Below are positions 21,348 to 32,789 of a stretch of DNA of 64,000 nucleotides, one piece after another. The first letter of the stretch is position 1. Every line of letters begins with the position of its first letter. The position numbers were made by a program, and so were the translations under genes. Source of the DNA: Platynereis dumerilii (lineage: Eukaryota; Annelida; Polychaeta; Phyllodocida; Nereididae); the NCBI GenBank assembly GCA_026936325.1, contig JAPTHN010000019.1:8520253-8584252 (forward strand), written 5' to 3'. The notes below the pieces were generated by a model that was not told the origin of the DNA, did not search any database, and saw only the letters and a program-made list of their open reading frames with translations.

Positions 21348-22775
21348 ATGAATTTGTATGGAAACTTATCAAAGATTAAGTCTGCTGCTGTCTTTGGCGG
21401 TTTAACCGTTATTGGATTCGTATACTACTTTTATGTGAAGTCAGTCCCAGTGAAGTATGAGACAAAAAAACAAATCCACCATTTCACTTCTGGCAACCGG
21501 ACAAATGTTTCAGCACTGAGTGAAAAAGGGATTGACACAAAATTTGTACTAACGAAAACAGATGAAGTAAACATTTTACTAGCCAGGGACAAGAACAATT
21601 CAAAGGTTTTAGATATAGAATATGTGAAAAAAGACAACTTACAGCCAAAAACTTTGGCACATGCCAATGATAGTGACTTTTTACCTGATCCAAATCACAA
21701 ATTTGTACCAATAAATAGTGAAACCGGCATCAGAACTTTCGCTAATGTTTGTCTGGAGAATGTGTCTTCTTTAGCGAAAGTAGATAAGAATAGCTCTACT
21801 TCAGAAACAAATATTGTCATATATGATTCTAAGAATAATTTTGACGCTGAATTGAGAGTTGCGATGTCTGCATCTTGTGGCGAAGATAATACATGGCCAG
21901 TGACATTCCGGAAAGGTAATGTTCCATCTCATCTTCCAATGAAGCCTTTTCCTGCATACTTTGTGAGAGCATCATCACCTGGAAATCTCTTTCATGTGAT
22001 TAGAGATACAATTTCTGGCTTATACGGAGTACTAAGGGACACCAACAGACTGAATTCCACTGTTAAAAACCAAGTTTACACTCGTAATGTTTTTGCTGAT
22101 AACAAATCAAACAAAAATATCAGCACATATGTAGACTTGATAAGGGCTCTAGGGGTTCGATCAATCCCAGCCTATCATATGGCCACTCCAGTGTGTTACC
22201 CATATGGAGTTTTTGGATGGAGGCCAGTGCATTTGCAGGAGCTGGCTGGTTATTTTGTAAAGAAGTTCAACTACAATGACAATGAGTGCACCAAAGGCCC
22301 AGTGGTAACTTTCATTGAACGACAATACCGTAAAGTCACCAATATGGCAGCATTGGTTGATCTTGCAACAAAACTTGGCACAAAAACACAGACAATTTCT
22401 TTACAAAAGCTGTCAGTTTATGACCAATATGTCACTATCAGATGCACAGATGTGTTGGTGGGGGTCCAAGGAGCTGGTCTGCAGTGGGCAATGTTTATGC
22501 GGCCAAACCGAGCCTTGATTGAACTCTACTATGATGGTTGGAAACCTGTGTATTCCAAACAATTTCATAACTTCAGAAAAATAAAAACTAAGAAAGTGCT
22601 TGGAAAGAGAGAAGGTGCGCAATGGCATTACCTAGAAAAAATTTGGGACAAGAAAAAACCATATACCGAAGAAGAGAAGAAGCATTTTAATTCTCCCAAA
22701 TATATGGACTCCCATTACAACATTAGTGACTTTCAAACAGTTCTTCAAGAAGTTCTCCAAATCATTAGAATTTAA
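21348..22775 (+). CDS. GT61-family glycosyltransferase (EOGT/POMGNT2-like, DUF563)
   Basis: A complete 475-residue single-exon frame. The N-terminus is a short cytosolic tail followed by a membrane anchor (about residues 13-30, AAVFGGLTVIGFVYYFYV), then a stem rich in N-glycosylation sites: a type II Golgi/ER membrane protein. The catalytic region (about 180-440) has the family landmarks. These are NLFHVIRDT (the usual N(L/F).H...D), a central CYPYGVFGW segment, VVTFIERQYRK (the family's .....R....R block), and TDVLVGVQGAGLQWAMFM followed by ALIELYY. GT61 enzymes transfer sugars such as GlcNAc or xylose to proteins or glycans; the substrate here cannot be read from sequence. Oddity: the family's GVHGAG reads GVQGAG. 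Family assignment is firm, exact orthology is not. Confidence 0.9.
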   Translation: MNLYGNLSKIKSAAVFGGLTVIGFVYYFYVKSVPVKYETKKQIHHFTSGNRTNVSALSEKGIDTKFVLTKTDEVNILLARDKNNSKVLDIEYVKKDNLQPKTLAHANDSDFLPDPNHKFVPINSETGIRTFANVCLENVSSLAKVDKNSSTSETNIVIYDSKNNFDAELRVAMSASCGEDNTWPVTFRKGNVPSHLPMKPFPAYFVRASSPGNLFHVIRDTISGLYGVLRDTNRLNSTVKNQVYTRNVFADNKSNKNISTYVDLIRALGVRSIPAYHMATPVCYPYGVFGWRPVHLQELAGYFVKKFNYNDNECTKGPVVTFIERQYRKVTNMAALVDLATKLGTKTQTISLQKLSVYDQYVTIRCTDVLVGVQGAGLQWAMFMRPNRALIELYYDGWKPVYSKQFHNFRKIKTKKVLGKREGAQWHYLEKIWDKKKPYTEEEKKHFNSPKYMDSHYNISDFQTVLQEVLQIIRI

Positions 22776-23028
22776 AGAAACATTGGGTGTCCTTCTTTAT
22801 TTTCTTAGTTCTTTCATTGCAGTAGCTGGAATTTCGAATGCCATTTTCTTAAAGTTTGATGTATCGTATCATCAATGTCTGAGGTGCCATATCTTTGGAT
22901 TGGATGGTGATATCAAAACAAATGAAGCATCCTTTTAAAGCACAATTCTAGTAGAATTAAGTCATTTTGTGCACAACTAAATAAGACAGGAGGTCGACAT
23001 AACTCATTTTGGTGGAGCAGGTCACTAA

Positions 23029-23034
23029 AATAAA
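23029..23034 (+). promoter_or_regulatory. Possible polyadenylation signal of the glycosyltransferase
   Basis: AATAAA lies about 255 bp after the stop codon, within AAAATAAATAAATA. It is the first such signal downstream on the + strand that was noticed. Confidence 0.4.
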
Positions 23035-24218
23035 TAAATATGTTAGAATGTTGGGTAATGTAGAAGGTTACCAATTTTTTTCGAACATGTATTTTTCATA
23101 TTCTTAACATCTCTATTTAATGATGAAAATATATATACACGTCGTGTATTTAATTTTCTGATATCTTTAATCTGAAAAACTTTTCTGTTCCACTAGGAAC
23201 AGCAAGTGGTTTCTTTGCATCTTAGACTTTAGGCTATCAATATCAATCTAAAGGTATCATGCATTCATGAAAAATTACAAGAAATCAAATATGTCATGCA
23301 ATATAATGTAGACTAAACACAACTTTTGTAAATAGAATTCATTTTGGATATCTGCCTTTAACATTGTTAAAACAAACTTGTTCTTTATCTTCATGTGCTC
23401 AACCTTCTCTTTATTTTCATGCGCTGATCAAATGAACATTTTCAGCGTTATTCATGACTTCTTGTTCTTTTTTTTTAAAACAAAAAATCCACAAACCCCT
23501 CATCCATGAATTGTCGTGTCAGCCTCTCATGTTCTACATTTACTATTTCTTTGGTATGAAAACCATTTTCACTCGAACCATACTGCGTTACGTGGAATTT
23601 CAGAAAAGACACAAATTGCTGCTTTTTGATATTTGAATATTTGAAAAGTTGTTATTTGAGTACATTGTAATTTACTTAAATTGCTGCAAATGTAAAAGTT
23701 TTTTACTGAACAGGCGTGGTTTTCTCAAATAACAATTCACATTATGCTGCCGTGAATTCAGCTGAAAAGGGAAAGGAACAAACTGTGAGCATCTGCTTTG
23801 CAAGCCTATTGAGTTGTACTATAAGCTGCTATTGAGAGGCCACCTCGAGAGAATTAACCTGACTATGTAAGGTCAATATCTACAAGTCACCACTGACGAA
23901 CATAGTAATATGCAACAACTTTTATCTTTTCCTCAGTCAGAAAAAGGGCATTAAGACTAAAAAAGGGATCAGATGGGAGAAGAGAAGATTGCCCAAAGGA
24001 ACCAATAGTATCGAGTACACTTTTGTAGGAAGAGGAGAAAAAGTAGAATAAAAGAATCACAGAGAATAGACCGAATTCACCAAAATCTCATGCGACTGGG
24101 TAAATGAAGCTTGGACAACATTACTAGTCCAAAACACCTCTACAATACAAGGCACAAAGCCAAATTGCAAGTACCTTTTCAAAATTCATGCCATTCCACA
24201 AATTTATATCTTCAATAT
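23035..24218. other. Intergenic stretch between convergent genes
   Basis: No further gene seen. It separates the 3' ends of the + strand glycosyltransferase and the - strand GPCR. Short open frames have no recognisable motif. Confidence 0.5.
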
Positions 24219-25747
24219 TCAAGCATTACCATTGTGTCTGGTATTGCACTTGACCATACGAAGCAAGGCGTCTTTCATGAAGTCCATTTTGATGAAATAT
24301 ATGAGCGGATTCAGTGATGAGTTCAGTGACATCAGAAAGAGTGATAATTCAATTGCAGTGTAGTGCTGCTTGTACATTATATATCGGATTAAGTATACAT
24401 TATCTAAACTGTAGCACCCAATGAAAAGTATAGTAATGTAAATGAAAGACGTAGTTGCTTTTGAGTTGGCAGTTGAGATGACTGAAGATTGTCCCAGTTC
24501 TGAGTTATTCATTCTTCTTCTTAGGCTGTACAATATGACTGCGTACATGACAACTAGTAGTAAACAGGGGATAAAATACATCCACGGAAGGAAGATAATA
24601 GACAAAATCTTTATGAATTTAAACGTATCAGCTTCCTCAGAATATATGCATTGTCCATCCTCTGTTAGTTTTGTCAAGAAGATATACAGTACATTCAGTC
24701 CCATGGAAAATACATCAATAACCACCAAGGCAAATATGACATGTTTCCGCTTTAGTAAAATGTACTTCAAAGGAAAGCAGACAGCAATGACACGTTCAGC
24801 TGACATCAGAACCAGATTCCACACTGAACTGAAGAGGAATGTGTAATACGGCACTGAAAAATATGAAGTTAAAAATTATGAATTATTTTCACTAGTGGAA
24901 GTAATTGAAATAATAATTTTGCATTGTGTAATGGCTTGGGACTGCAGCTCACTTTTGACACTTAGCTTTCATATTGAATGAAGTGGCATTTTCTGCTAAT
25001 AAATAGCGACTACATTGGTGTCCAAAGAAATTGACAACGTTTGATTGAACTTCGAACAACATCAAATTTTCTCAAGCACATGATAGACATATTCACTTGT
25101 TAAAACTTAAATGACCACCATAGGGGGAAAACATCATTTAAGAAATCCCATGTTACAGTATTAACCCCAGTTACATCAGCTCCAGAGTGAAATATGGAAA
25201 TCCAGAGTGTTTATGAAGATACTGTTCACCGAATGACAAATCCAAATGATTCCAGAAATACTTGTTGATACTTTAAAAGAGTGAGAAAAGTTTCAAGGTG
25301 AACCTTTCTTTAATTCTCACTCTTAAATTTACAATTTTTTGCCACATTACGTTCTGAAAAATAGTGTATTCCATATTAATAATGAAGAATGTACAAGTAC
25401 TTACCATAAGTATAAAAAACATGGCATAAGAAGACATTAATGTAATGTATCCCAGATATCCAGAATTTAGGAATGATTTTATATGCAGTAAGAGTAACAC
25501 AGACTGCTGCATCAAATATAGATTGGTGTTTAACCAAAGTCATAGTCACAGGCTGCAAATGTCCTTTACTATTATGAAGTGCCACAAGGATCAGAATATT
25601 GCCTATTATGCCAATAACTATGAGTGTCAGTTGCAATCCATCATATACATCCATGTTAATTGAAATGCCAGCGTCTTTGTCACTTTCTTCCATGAATTCA
25701 GTTGTCACATTCACAGTGTATGTCTCAAATGATTCAAAAGTTGCCAT
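24219..25747 (-). CDS. Class A (rhodopsin-like) orphan GPCR, first tandem copy; two exons
   Basis: Exon 1 is 25747-25405 and exon 2 is 24853-24219. The donor TATG|GTAAGT and acceptor TTTTTCAG|TGCC join in phase 1 to give a 325-residue receptor. Landmarks: TM1 GIIGNILILVALHNS; TM2 HQSIFDAAV with the conserved Asp; the TM3 cysteine in FLCHVF, paired with DGQC in loop 2; AERVIAV in place of DRY; TM5 ending before LRRRMNN; TM6 with GCYSLDNVY, lacking the usual CWxP; TM7 NSSLNPLIYF, the NPxxY motif. The extracellular N-terminus has an NVT glycosylation site. It is a plasma-membrane receptor with an unknown ligand. The neighbour at 28.7-30.1 kb is a tandem duplicate with the same intron position and phase. 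The ERV motif and missing CWxP are lineage features; no disabling change is seen. Confidence 0.9.
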
Positions 25748-26525
25748 ATCTTGTGAATTAATCCTTTACGAATTATGCTTGTTCTGCCCTATTTCATAAA
25801 CCAGAAGTATCTCTGTATTAATGTGTGCAGACCTATCACATACTAGGTATCTGCTGGAGAGATCAACAAATATTTTTAATTTTTACGAAGTATAATCTCA
25901 AAAGCGAAATTCAAAGGTTTGCATTGTAGTCTTTCAACTAACATACATGAAAACAATGGTTGCCATTTGAGACTATGTGCAAAAACAAGAACAATGAAAT
26001 TTCCAGATTAACTAAATGCTCCTCCCAATTGGTATAGCTCATTTTTACATAACAAGAGACAGACATGAATGTATAGGTTCCCTTGCAAAACTCACGACAA
26101 AGACACAATGAAATTTCTAGATTGCAACCTGTATGGTTTCCAGATCCTAATAAAACATGAATATGCATTTCACGTTATTTGCAGGACAGTTCTTGGTTCA
26201 GCTTCCGCTTTACGTCAAATAACAAGCCTTTTAGATAAAGTCTGTGACAACAGAAACTTTATTGGTACATGCACAACTAACATCCTGGGAAGTTGATATT
26301 TGACTAAGTGATGCACTTCCCCTGCTGCTTCCTAATAAAGTCAAACATTTTCTGCATTACATTTCATTACATACAAGCAATGACAATCAATCGCTCTAAA
26401 CTGTGCCTGAGTTAAATCGGAAGTGATAAACAGGAGGTCTTTCAAGGATGACAGAGGCTAATTGAGCCTCAACAGATTTTAAAAAGCCTGTAATAGTTTT
26501 GTTTCGTGAGAAAAGCTGGGAGGAT
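25748..26525. other. Upstream region of the first GPCR
   Basis: AT-rich, with no coding frame or clear promoter element recognised. It should contain the GPCR promoter. Confidence 0.4.
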
Positions 26526-27330
26526 TAGACCCCGAAGTAGACTACAGAAAGTCGACTAGTCAAGTCATAGTTAGCTTTCTAAGCAGCAAGTTGAAGTTCA
26601 CTCAAGTCAAGTCAGATTTGAGTCAGCTAAAGCCAAGTCATTGTTGCATAACTAAGCCAATTTTTACCTCACAGGAATGACTTTGGTATTATTTTAAACA
26701 GCATAAAGAGTACAGCACATATATATCATACTCGTTAAGGACTTAAAGTCTATGCAAGATAAAAATCTCTGAGACTCTCTCGTGTTTGCTTACTACACCA
26801 TTTTCTTAGTGAAAAAATTCTGAAAATTGTGAAGTTTTAATGTACAGTTGAAGAATGTTTAACAAAAGGGCCCTAAGAAATACTGCCATTCTCGTTTAAG
26901 CGTCGCTCTCCAAACTTTTCAAATGTTTTGATATAACTTTCTGAAAGTTTGGTGGAAATGTTGGAAGTGATTTAAAAGACATTACTAAATGTTAGTTCAT
27001 GACCTGACTGGAGTAAAGGTCAAACTATTTAGATGTTTCTGGGGTAAAATCCGTGCTAAAGTGAAAACATTTTATATGGGACAGACATTTAGAACGATGT
27101 GAGGACAGTGGGTTAATCACTTGCCATCTTCCAATTGACTCCCATAAAAGTTTAACTAAAAATTTATAACTGTTTGGAGAGCGAAGCTTAAACGAGAATG
27201 GCAGTATCATTAAGTCAGCTGAAGTTAGTTGAAGTCAAGTGAAGTCAGAGTTGAACAACTTAGCTGACTAGTCAGTTGAAGTTCTTGCCAAGCAAGTCGG
27301 AGTTTTTACTCTGACTGACTTCGGGGTCTA
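26526..27330. mobile_element. 805-bp fold-back element
   Basis: The ends TAGACCCCGAAGT and ACTTCGGGGTCTA are exact inverted repeats. Inverted homology continues inside: TACTGCCATTCTCGTTTAAG near 26881 and its complement near 27180, and AAGTCAAGTCA-type words near both ends. Flanking octamers GGGAGGAT and GGGTGGCT agree at 6 of 8 bases and may be a decayed target duplication. No coding capacity. Confidence 0.7.
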
Positions 27331-27348
27331 GGGTGGCTGAGTGCTTAA

Positions 27349-28177
27349 GGTGACTAAAGCGTGGTACAATGCACATACTTCTGAGCAGCCTGGTTGCCTA
27401 GCAACATAGCGTCCACACTGCTGCAGGCTCTGAATCAGTTGCGACGTTACCATTTTCTGCTCTCTTTTTTTTCAGCATGGCAGCCAGTAATTTGCTATTT
27501 AAATGAGATCTAATGCTGCTAGAAGCATCATTATTTCTTTATTGAATGCAGTAGCACCTACTCTATACTAGTTCAAAGATTCAGCTTCTCATCTTTATCC
27601 AAAGAATTTTCACGGTTAATTTCTGTCAACTGTGTCTAAAATTGTCTTTATTTCTTTAAATTGACGTTGGCACAGTCATGGTACTGCAGTAAAAAAATGA
27701 CTCGGTGAATTTTTTTTATTTTTTGGCATTTGTTTGACAATAACTTGTTTATGATATATGCAAATTTTAAAAAATATCTATATGATCGTTTTCCTAAAAT
27801 TTGATTTCTGCTCAAATTGATCCATGCAAAATCTGCAATTAATTAGTGTGTTGGTGCCCTTTGAGCTCTTACAGAAAAAAGTATTTTAACCTTTTTCTTC
27901 AAATTTGTGGCAAATGTATTGGTGTACATCCTTGGGAAGGCATTTCTGACGTTTTTTTGTGACAAATGCAATTAATGCTTTATTCTGTGGTACATAACCA
28001 AAAACTCAATTTATGACTTTTAGGCAGTCATCAGGCCAAATATGCTGTTACCATGGCAACCAAACGAGTCAGTGAATTTTTTTTGTTTTTCATTTTTTGA
28101 AATGTATGGGTCCCATAGATTACTTGTGCAAAATTTCAGAAAAATCTGTATGATCAAACCATTATACTTGAGTCACC
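27349..28177. mobile_element. 829-bp element flanked by TTAA (piggyBac-like signature)
   Basis: The short inverted ends GGTGACTAAAG and CTTGAGTCACC lie between TTAA copies at 27345-27348 and 28178-28181. TTAA target sites are the mark of piggyBac or Kolobok elements. The inside has a loosely repeated GAGTCAGTGAATTTTTTTT-like segment (27697, 28065). No transposase. It abuts the fold-back element to its left, only 18 bp away. Confidence 0.6.
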
Positions 28178-28184
28178 TTAAGGT

Positions 28185-28440
28185 ACCAGTGCTGAGCCCG
28201 AAATTTTCAGTGAATCTTTGTGAGCAAAATCCCAGCTGGATGTCATTTGGATGAGACATTAGATTGGACGCCTATTGTATCAGTGTCAGTGCTGGGCAAG
28301 TAAAGGATCCCTCACATGGGGTAAATGTGTAAAATGTTAAGGACGCTCGCTCTCTCTCTTCCATCTCATCAATCCTCATGAGCACCCAGAACTGGGCTTA
28401 GAGGGCTGCACTTACCATATCAATCTATCCATCCAATAAC
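28185..28440 (+). repeat. SINE-like retroposon fragment
   Basis: GGATGAGACATTAGATTGGA followed by GTGCTGGGCAAGTAAAGGATCC resembles the conserved tail domain shared by many marine-animal SINEs (GATGAGACATTAAA...GTAAAGGACCC type). The head is not clearly tRNA-like here. Confidence 0.45.
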
Positions 28441-28661
28441 TAAGGCACTGTTTGGAGTGATTCATTGTCTTTGCTTGAACCAGAAAATTCATTTAGACAA
28501 AAACCTAAGTAAAAGCAAACATTCACTCATATTACAAATGTTCATAATTTCATTGACACATTAGTGAAGTATATATTTTGTATTATTGTGCATTTCACTG
28601 ACTGTCTTACAACACATGAACTATTGCTTTCTACCACAGACAGTCATAGAACCAAAGATTA

Positions 28662-30133
28662 TCAAGCATTATTAATGTCACTTTCTCTCCTGTCTTTACA
28701 CTTCATTATATTAAGTAAACCATTTTTCATGAAGTCCATCTTGATGAAATATATCAGGGGATTAAGTGATGGGTTGAGTGACATCAAAAATAGCGATAAT
28801 GTACCTGAAGTGTATTTACGCTTGTCCATTATATATTTGAAAAGGTACACGGTGTCTAGGGTGTAACATCCAATAAAAAGAATAGTAATATAAAGAAACG
28901 ACGTGGTTACTTTTGAGTTGGCTGTTGAGATGACTGAAGATTGACCCAATTCAGAGTTATTCATTCTTCTTCTTAAGCTGTACAAAATGACTGAGTACAT
29001 GATAATCAGTAGTATGCAAGGGATGAAATAAATGCACAATATGAAAATGTATGACAGAATGTCTAGATATACTGACATTTGGTTTTCCGGGGAATTTATA
29101 CATTGTCCTTCTTCATTTAATTTAAACATGAAGATATATATAAGATTCAATGCAATGGACGAAGCATCTATGATCACCAATGCCAATATCACATGTTTCC
29201 GTTTCAACAAAATGTACTTTAACGGAAAGCAGACAGCAATGACACGTTCAGCTGACATCACAACCAGATTCCATACAGAACTCATGAGGAATATGTAATA
29301 GGGTACTGAAAAAAAACAAGAACAATTTCACTGGCAATGACACAGTATTATTCATAACGCATTATATGTAACTTTAGTTAAGATATAATTTAAAAAGTGT
29401 ATCTTGGAAGGGTTTTAAAAAGTGAATCTACAGCATTAAATAATCGATTTTGTCATGTCAAACAATTGCTTTTGTGTTAAATTTTTCTCTTTTGAAGCTT
29501 CAAATGTACTCGTGATGCACTCACTACGAATACAAGTACTTTAGGAATGTACTCAAGTACGAGTACGAGTACTGTACTCATGATTTGGCATGAGTACTGA
29601 GTAGTGAGTACATGCGAGTACTTATTCTGGTAAATTTAGCATAACATTATGAGATGGCAATGACATTGTCTTATAAACAGGACTTTGGAGTGGGAGTCGG
29701 GAGTTGGAATTTAAGTGGGATGTTTAAGAGTGGAGTCAGAGTCGGAGTCGATCTTTGATTTTCGAGTGGAGTCACAGTGGAAAATTAAATTGATGACTCC
29801 TAACTCCTAAAAATAATTAATGTTTTACACAGTCTAGCACTTACCATAGGGATGAAAGACATAGCACAAAAAAACATCAACAGAGTAAATCCCAGATATC
29901 CATAATCTGGGAATGATTAAATGTCCAATCAGAGTGATGCCGGCAGCTGTGTCAAATATAGATTGGTGTTTCACTAAAGTCATGGTCACATTCTGTAAAT
30001 GACCTTTACTCTTATGCAATACCACAAGGATCAGGATATTGCCGATTATACCACTAGCCAAGAGTGTTAGTTGCAATCCATCATATCCATCCACATTAAT
30101 AGAAATGTTGGTGCCATAGTCACTTGCATTCAT
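28662..30133 (-). CDS. Class A orphan GPCR, second tandem copy; two exons
   Basis: Exon 1 is 30133-29845 and exon 2 is 29305-28662. The donor CCTATG|GTAAGT and acceptor TTTTTCAG|TACC join in phase 1, giving 310 residues from the ATG at 30133. It shares long identical blocks with the copy at 24.2 kb: YDGLQLTL, GIIGNILILV, VTMTLVKHQSIFD, SAERVIAVCFPLKYILLKRK, LRRRMNNSELGQSSVIS and NPLIYFIKMDFMK. Motifs are the same, including ERV for DRY. Oddity: the first copy's N-terminal leader also exists here (ATG at 30200-30202, MTSFPSVETNIYTENVTT), but a TAA at 30137-30139 closes it. Either the protein starts at 30133 with a shorter N-terminus, or the upstream frame acts as a uORF. The intron carries low-complexity GAGTAC and GAGTC words. 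Confidence 0.87.
29505..29800. repeat. Low-complexity (GAGTAC)n and (GAGTC)n-like intron sequence
   Basis: 29505-29625 is dense in GTACTCA/GAGTAC words and 29690-29800 in GGAGTC words. Both lie in the intron of the second GPCR. They look like degenerate short tandem repeats. Confidence 0.6.
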
Positions 30134-30575
30134 AAATTAAGTTATGTCTGTTGTCACATTTTCAGTGTAGATATTAGTTTCAACCGATGGAAACGATGTC
30201 ATCCTGATGATCATCAAAAAATTCCAAAAACGTAGCTTTTACAAGTCTGTCTCTATTTCATAAGTCTAGCTGAGTATATATGTTATGAAGAGTGTGTTTA
30301 TCGAATAATATACACTGTTTGTCCTTGGAATAGATCAAGCCGCCACCAGAGTAAGAAACGAGACTTGATCCTAAATGCTGCTTTGGCTTCTGTAGTAGGT
30401 TGTTAATTACCTGACTGACACTTTGCATATAATACTTAAACATGCAGATGCAATGATGCTTCAGAGCACATGTGTTAGGAGCCAAATAAAAAACATTGAT
30501 GCCACATAAAATCATATTTGCTTTGTTTTCTGATCCTCGCCAAACAGGAAGAAGCACTTGGGTCACAGGAACAAT
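30134..30575. other. Upstream region of the second GPCR
   Basis: Contains the closed upstream leader frame at 30202-30137. No promoter element is clear. A hAT-type element has inserted at 30576, about 440 bp upstream of the putative start. Confidence 0.4.
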
Positions 30576-31805
30576 CAGTGGCGGAGCTATGGGGGGGCCT
30601 GGGGGGGGCCAGGGCCCCCCCAAAAGGATAAGTGGCCCCCCCACTGGCCCCCCCCATTTGAGATTTGAAAATTTTGAAAAAATATTTGGTGCAGCAACAG
30701 TCGCTGGAACATGTCCGTCAAACGTTGTGGCCTTCGTTGGCGCTCACTTATACCCAATTTTCTCTAGAATGATAGTTGCTCTTTGAAAAGTTCTGAGGCA
30801 TTTGATAATTTGTGATTTCCTTATTTGAATACATCTAGCAATATGTGTACCGCAGGCAAATCTTTTAGGTGGTGAGCGACATTTGCCCAAATATCAGGAT
30901 CTAGATTTAATAACATTCCAAAAGAAATATCTTCGAAACTATTGATTCTTAAATATGTTTTTTTAATTACTTGCCCAAATTGTTTTGCCTTTTTGTCCGA
31001 ATCTTGGTGTTTCCTAAACTTTTTGGGGGGAGGGTGATTACTCCCCCATCCAGTATGCCTATGTGATAGCATGTATCTAGAGATTCCATACAACATCTAA
31101 AATCAGGGTGTTTTGAGGAAATCTTCCCGTCGCCACTGCTCAGTTAAAGAAATAATGATCTTTTGAAAGTTTTCTTATTAAACAGATCTGATTTACCAGA
31201 GTGATTTGTACAAACTGCTCAAATTTTCATATGTGCATGGAATTTCCCTACATTTTTGGTATTTATCTCATTTGCACAAATTGCTACTACCTTTTAGGCC
31301 TATTTGATGAGTTGGGTAGATTTCCATCAAAAGGACTTACATAAATTTCCGATTTAGACCTAATATATAAAAACATATTAAAAAAAGAGGACATTCTCAG
31401 CAGGAATATACTCAAAACTTGCAAAGACAGAACTTTATGAAAAATAAAACAAGAGGCCCATTTCACTGCTAAAGATACCCTTTGTGACTCATGATAATTG
31501 ATGAGGTGTCATTTGTCATACTTCTAATATCGGAACCATAGAATCTGTTTCATTACTTTTTGATTGTTCAAAACTGATTTTAGTGTAAGTATGAGATGTA
31601 TGGTCAATTTTTTCATCAGTCACAAAAGATAAGATGGTAAACATTGCTAAGTCATTCGTAAAGAAGGCTTGTAACGCTGTGTCAATCTTTTGTCCATGTA
31701 ATGCCACAAAAATGTCGCAAAAATGCCGCTAAAAGTTGGCCCCCCTAGTTCAGACCCTGGCCCCCCCTTGGCCCCCCCACTCATGGATTTCTGGCTACGC
31801 CACTG
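30576..31805. mobile_element. hAT-type non-autonomous element, 1230 bp, copy 1
   Basis: The ends CAGTGGCGGAGC and GCTACGCCACTG are near-perfect inverted repeats, flanked by perfect 8-bp duplications GGAACAAT (30568-30575 and 31806-31813), the hAT signature. Poly-G/C tracts sit just inside both ends. It is nearly identical to 39016-40242, with only scattered base changes, so both insertions are recent. No transposase frame; the proline/glycine-rich open frames come from the G/C tracts. Confidence 0.9.
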
Positions 31806-31813
31806 GGAACAAT

Positions 31814-32680
31814 ATTGGCAGTGCTCTTGTTTGCTTGTTTGCACCTCACAGAGTCAACAAGTTCCTTGAATTTATTCTTGACATTTACTTGAATTGCATA
31901 AATGTAATATGCCTGAAAAGCTTCTTGTTTGGTAGAGCAATGCACTATTTCGATTGTGTATGCTTCTCTATACAAATATAAGGCTTGATATAATGTATTT
32001 TTAGCATCTCGGATTGACCGACCAAACAGATTTTATGTTAATGGGAAAAAAACAGAAAACTGTGATGAAATGCAAACTTTAGGGAAACAGATGCTTCTAA
32101 TAGATGATGAAAGCTAACTGAAATACATTCCCATGGCAGTTAAACTCCATGTTGTACAGAAATTCCATGCAGATTAAAAAAGTTTTGGTTATGAATTTAA
32201 ATGAGAGTCTTGGAGTAAAGAAAAGAGACACACCAAATATTGTTTTGATGGCAAAAATGCTTTATCCTAGTTTACTGAGAATATGGAAACATGCAAATTA
32301 GGTACTAAGTTGTAACAAAATAGGAATTTATTCAGCATGTTTGCTCTGCCTTATCATTTTATCTTCATATATAGCCTGCAAGAGGTACATAATTATGCAT
32401 TTGCTGGCTTGGCTTTATCAGTTGGTTAAAAGCCAAGGCCTACAGCATAAAGTAAAGCACCAATGAGGTTCAATTTATTTTCTAGCAATGAAGGTGATTA
32501 ATAGGGGTTTATATCTTTGCGCAACATCGATGTGGTATGTATAATCAATAAACTTGCTCGATACATGATTCGTACCATCGGTCCGCAAATTCAATAGATC
32601 CGAATTTTAGAGAAATCTGCTTCCCGAAGACTGAATTTTTGGGCCCAGAAAGTTGATCTCTCATTAGAGCGGACGTCAAG
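31814..32680. other. Intergenic stretch with no gene seen
   Basis: No coding or repeat signal recognised. Confidence 0.4.
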
Positions 32681-32780
32681 ATGAGGATAAGGATAAGGAT
32701 AAGGATAAATTTTATTTCATTTCGGTACAAAAAAAATAAAAAACATCAGCCAAAGGCTGGTCACCGAAGTGCAATAAAAA
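32681..32780. repeat. (AGGATA)n microsatellite and retroposon-like tail
   Basis: Four to five GGATAA units (32681-32707) join a TTTTATTTCATTTCGGTAC segment and CATCAGCCAAAGGCTGGTC. This is the arrangement seen at LINE/SINE 3' ends, here read on the - strand. Confidence 0.5.
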
Positions 32781-32789
32781 CAAGTGACA

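Noticed and set aside
22726-22938. Open frame overlapping the end of the glycosyltransferase
   Set aside because: Overlaps the coding end in another frame and runs into the 3'UTR; no motif.
30258-30786. Pro/Gly-rich open frames (GGPWPPPGPPIAPP type), also at 39.0 kb and 0.5 kb
   Set aside because: They arise from G/C tracts next to hAT-type element ends and recur with the elements.
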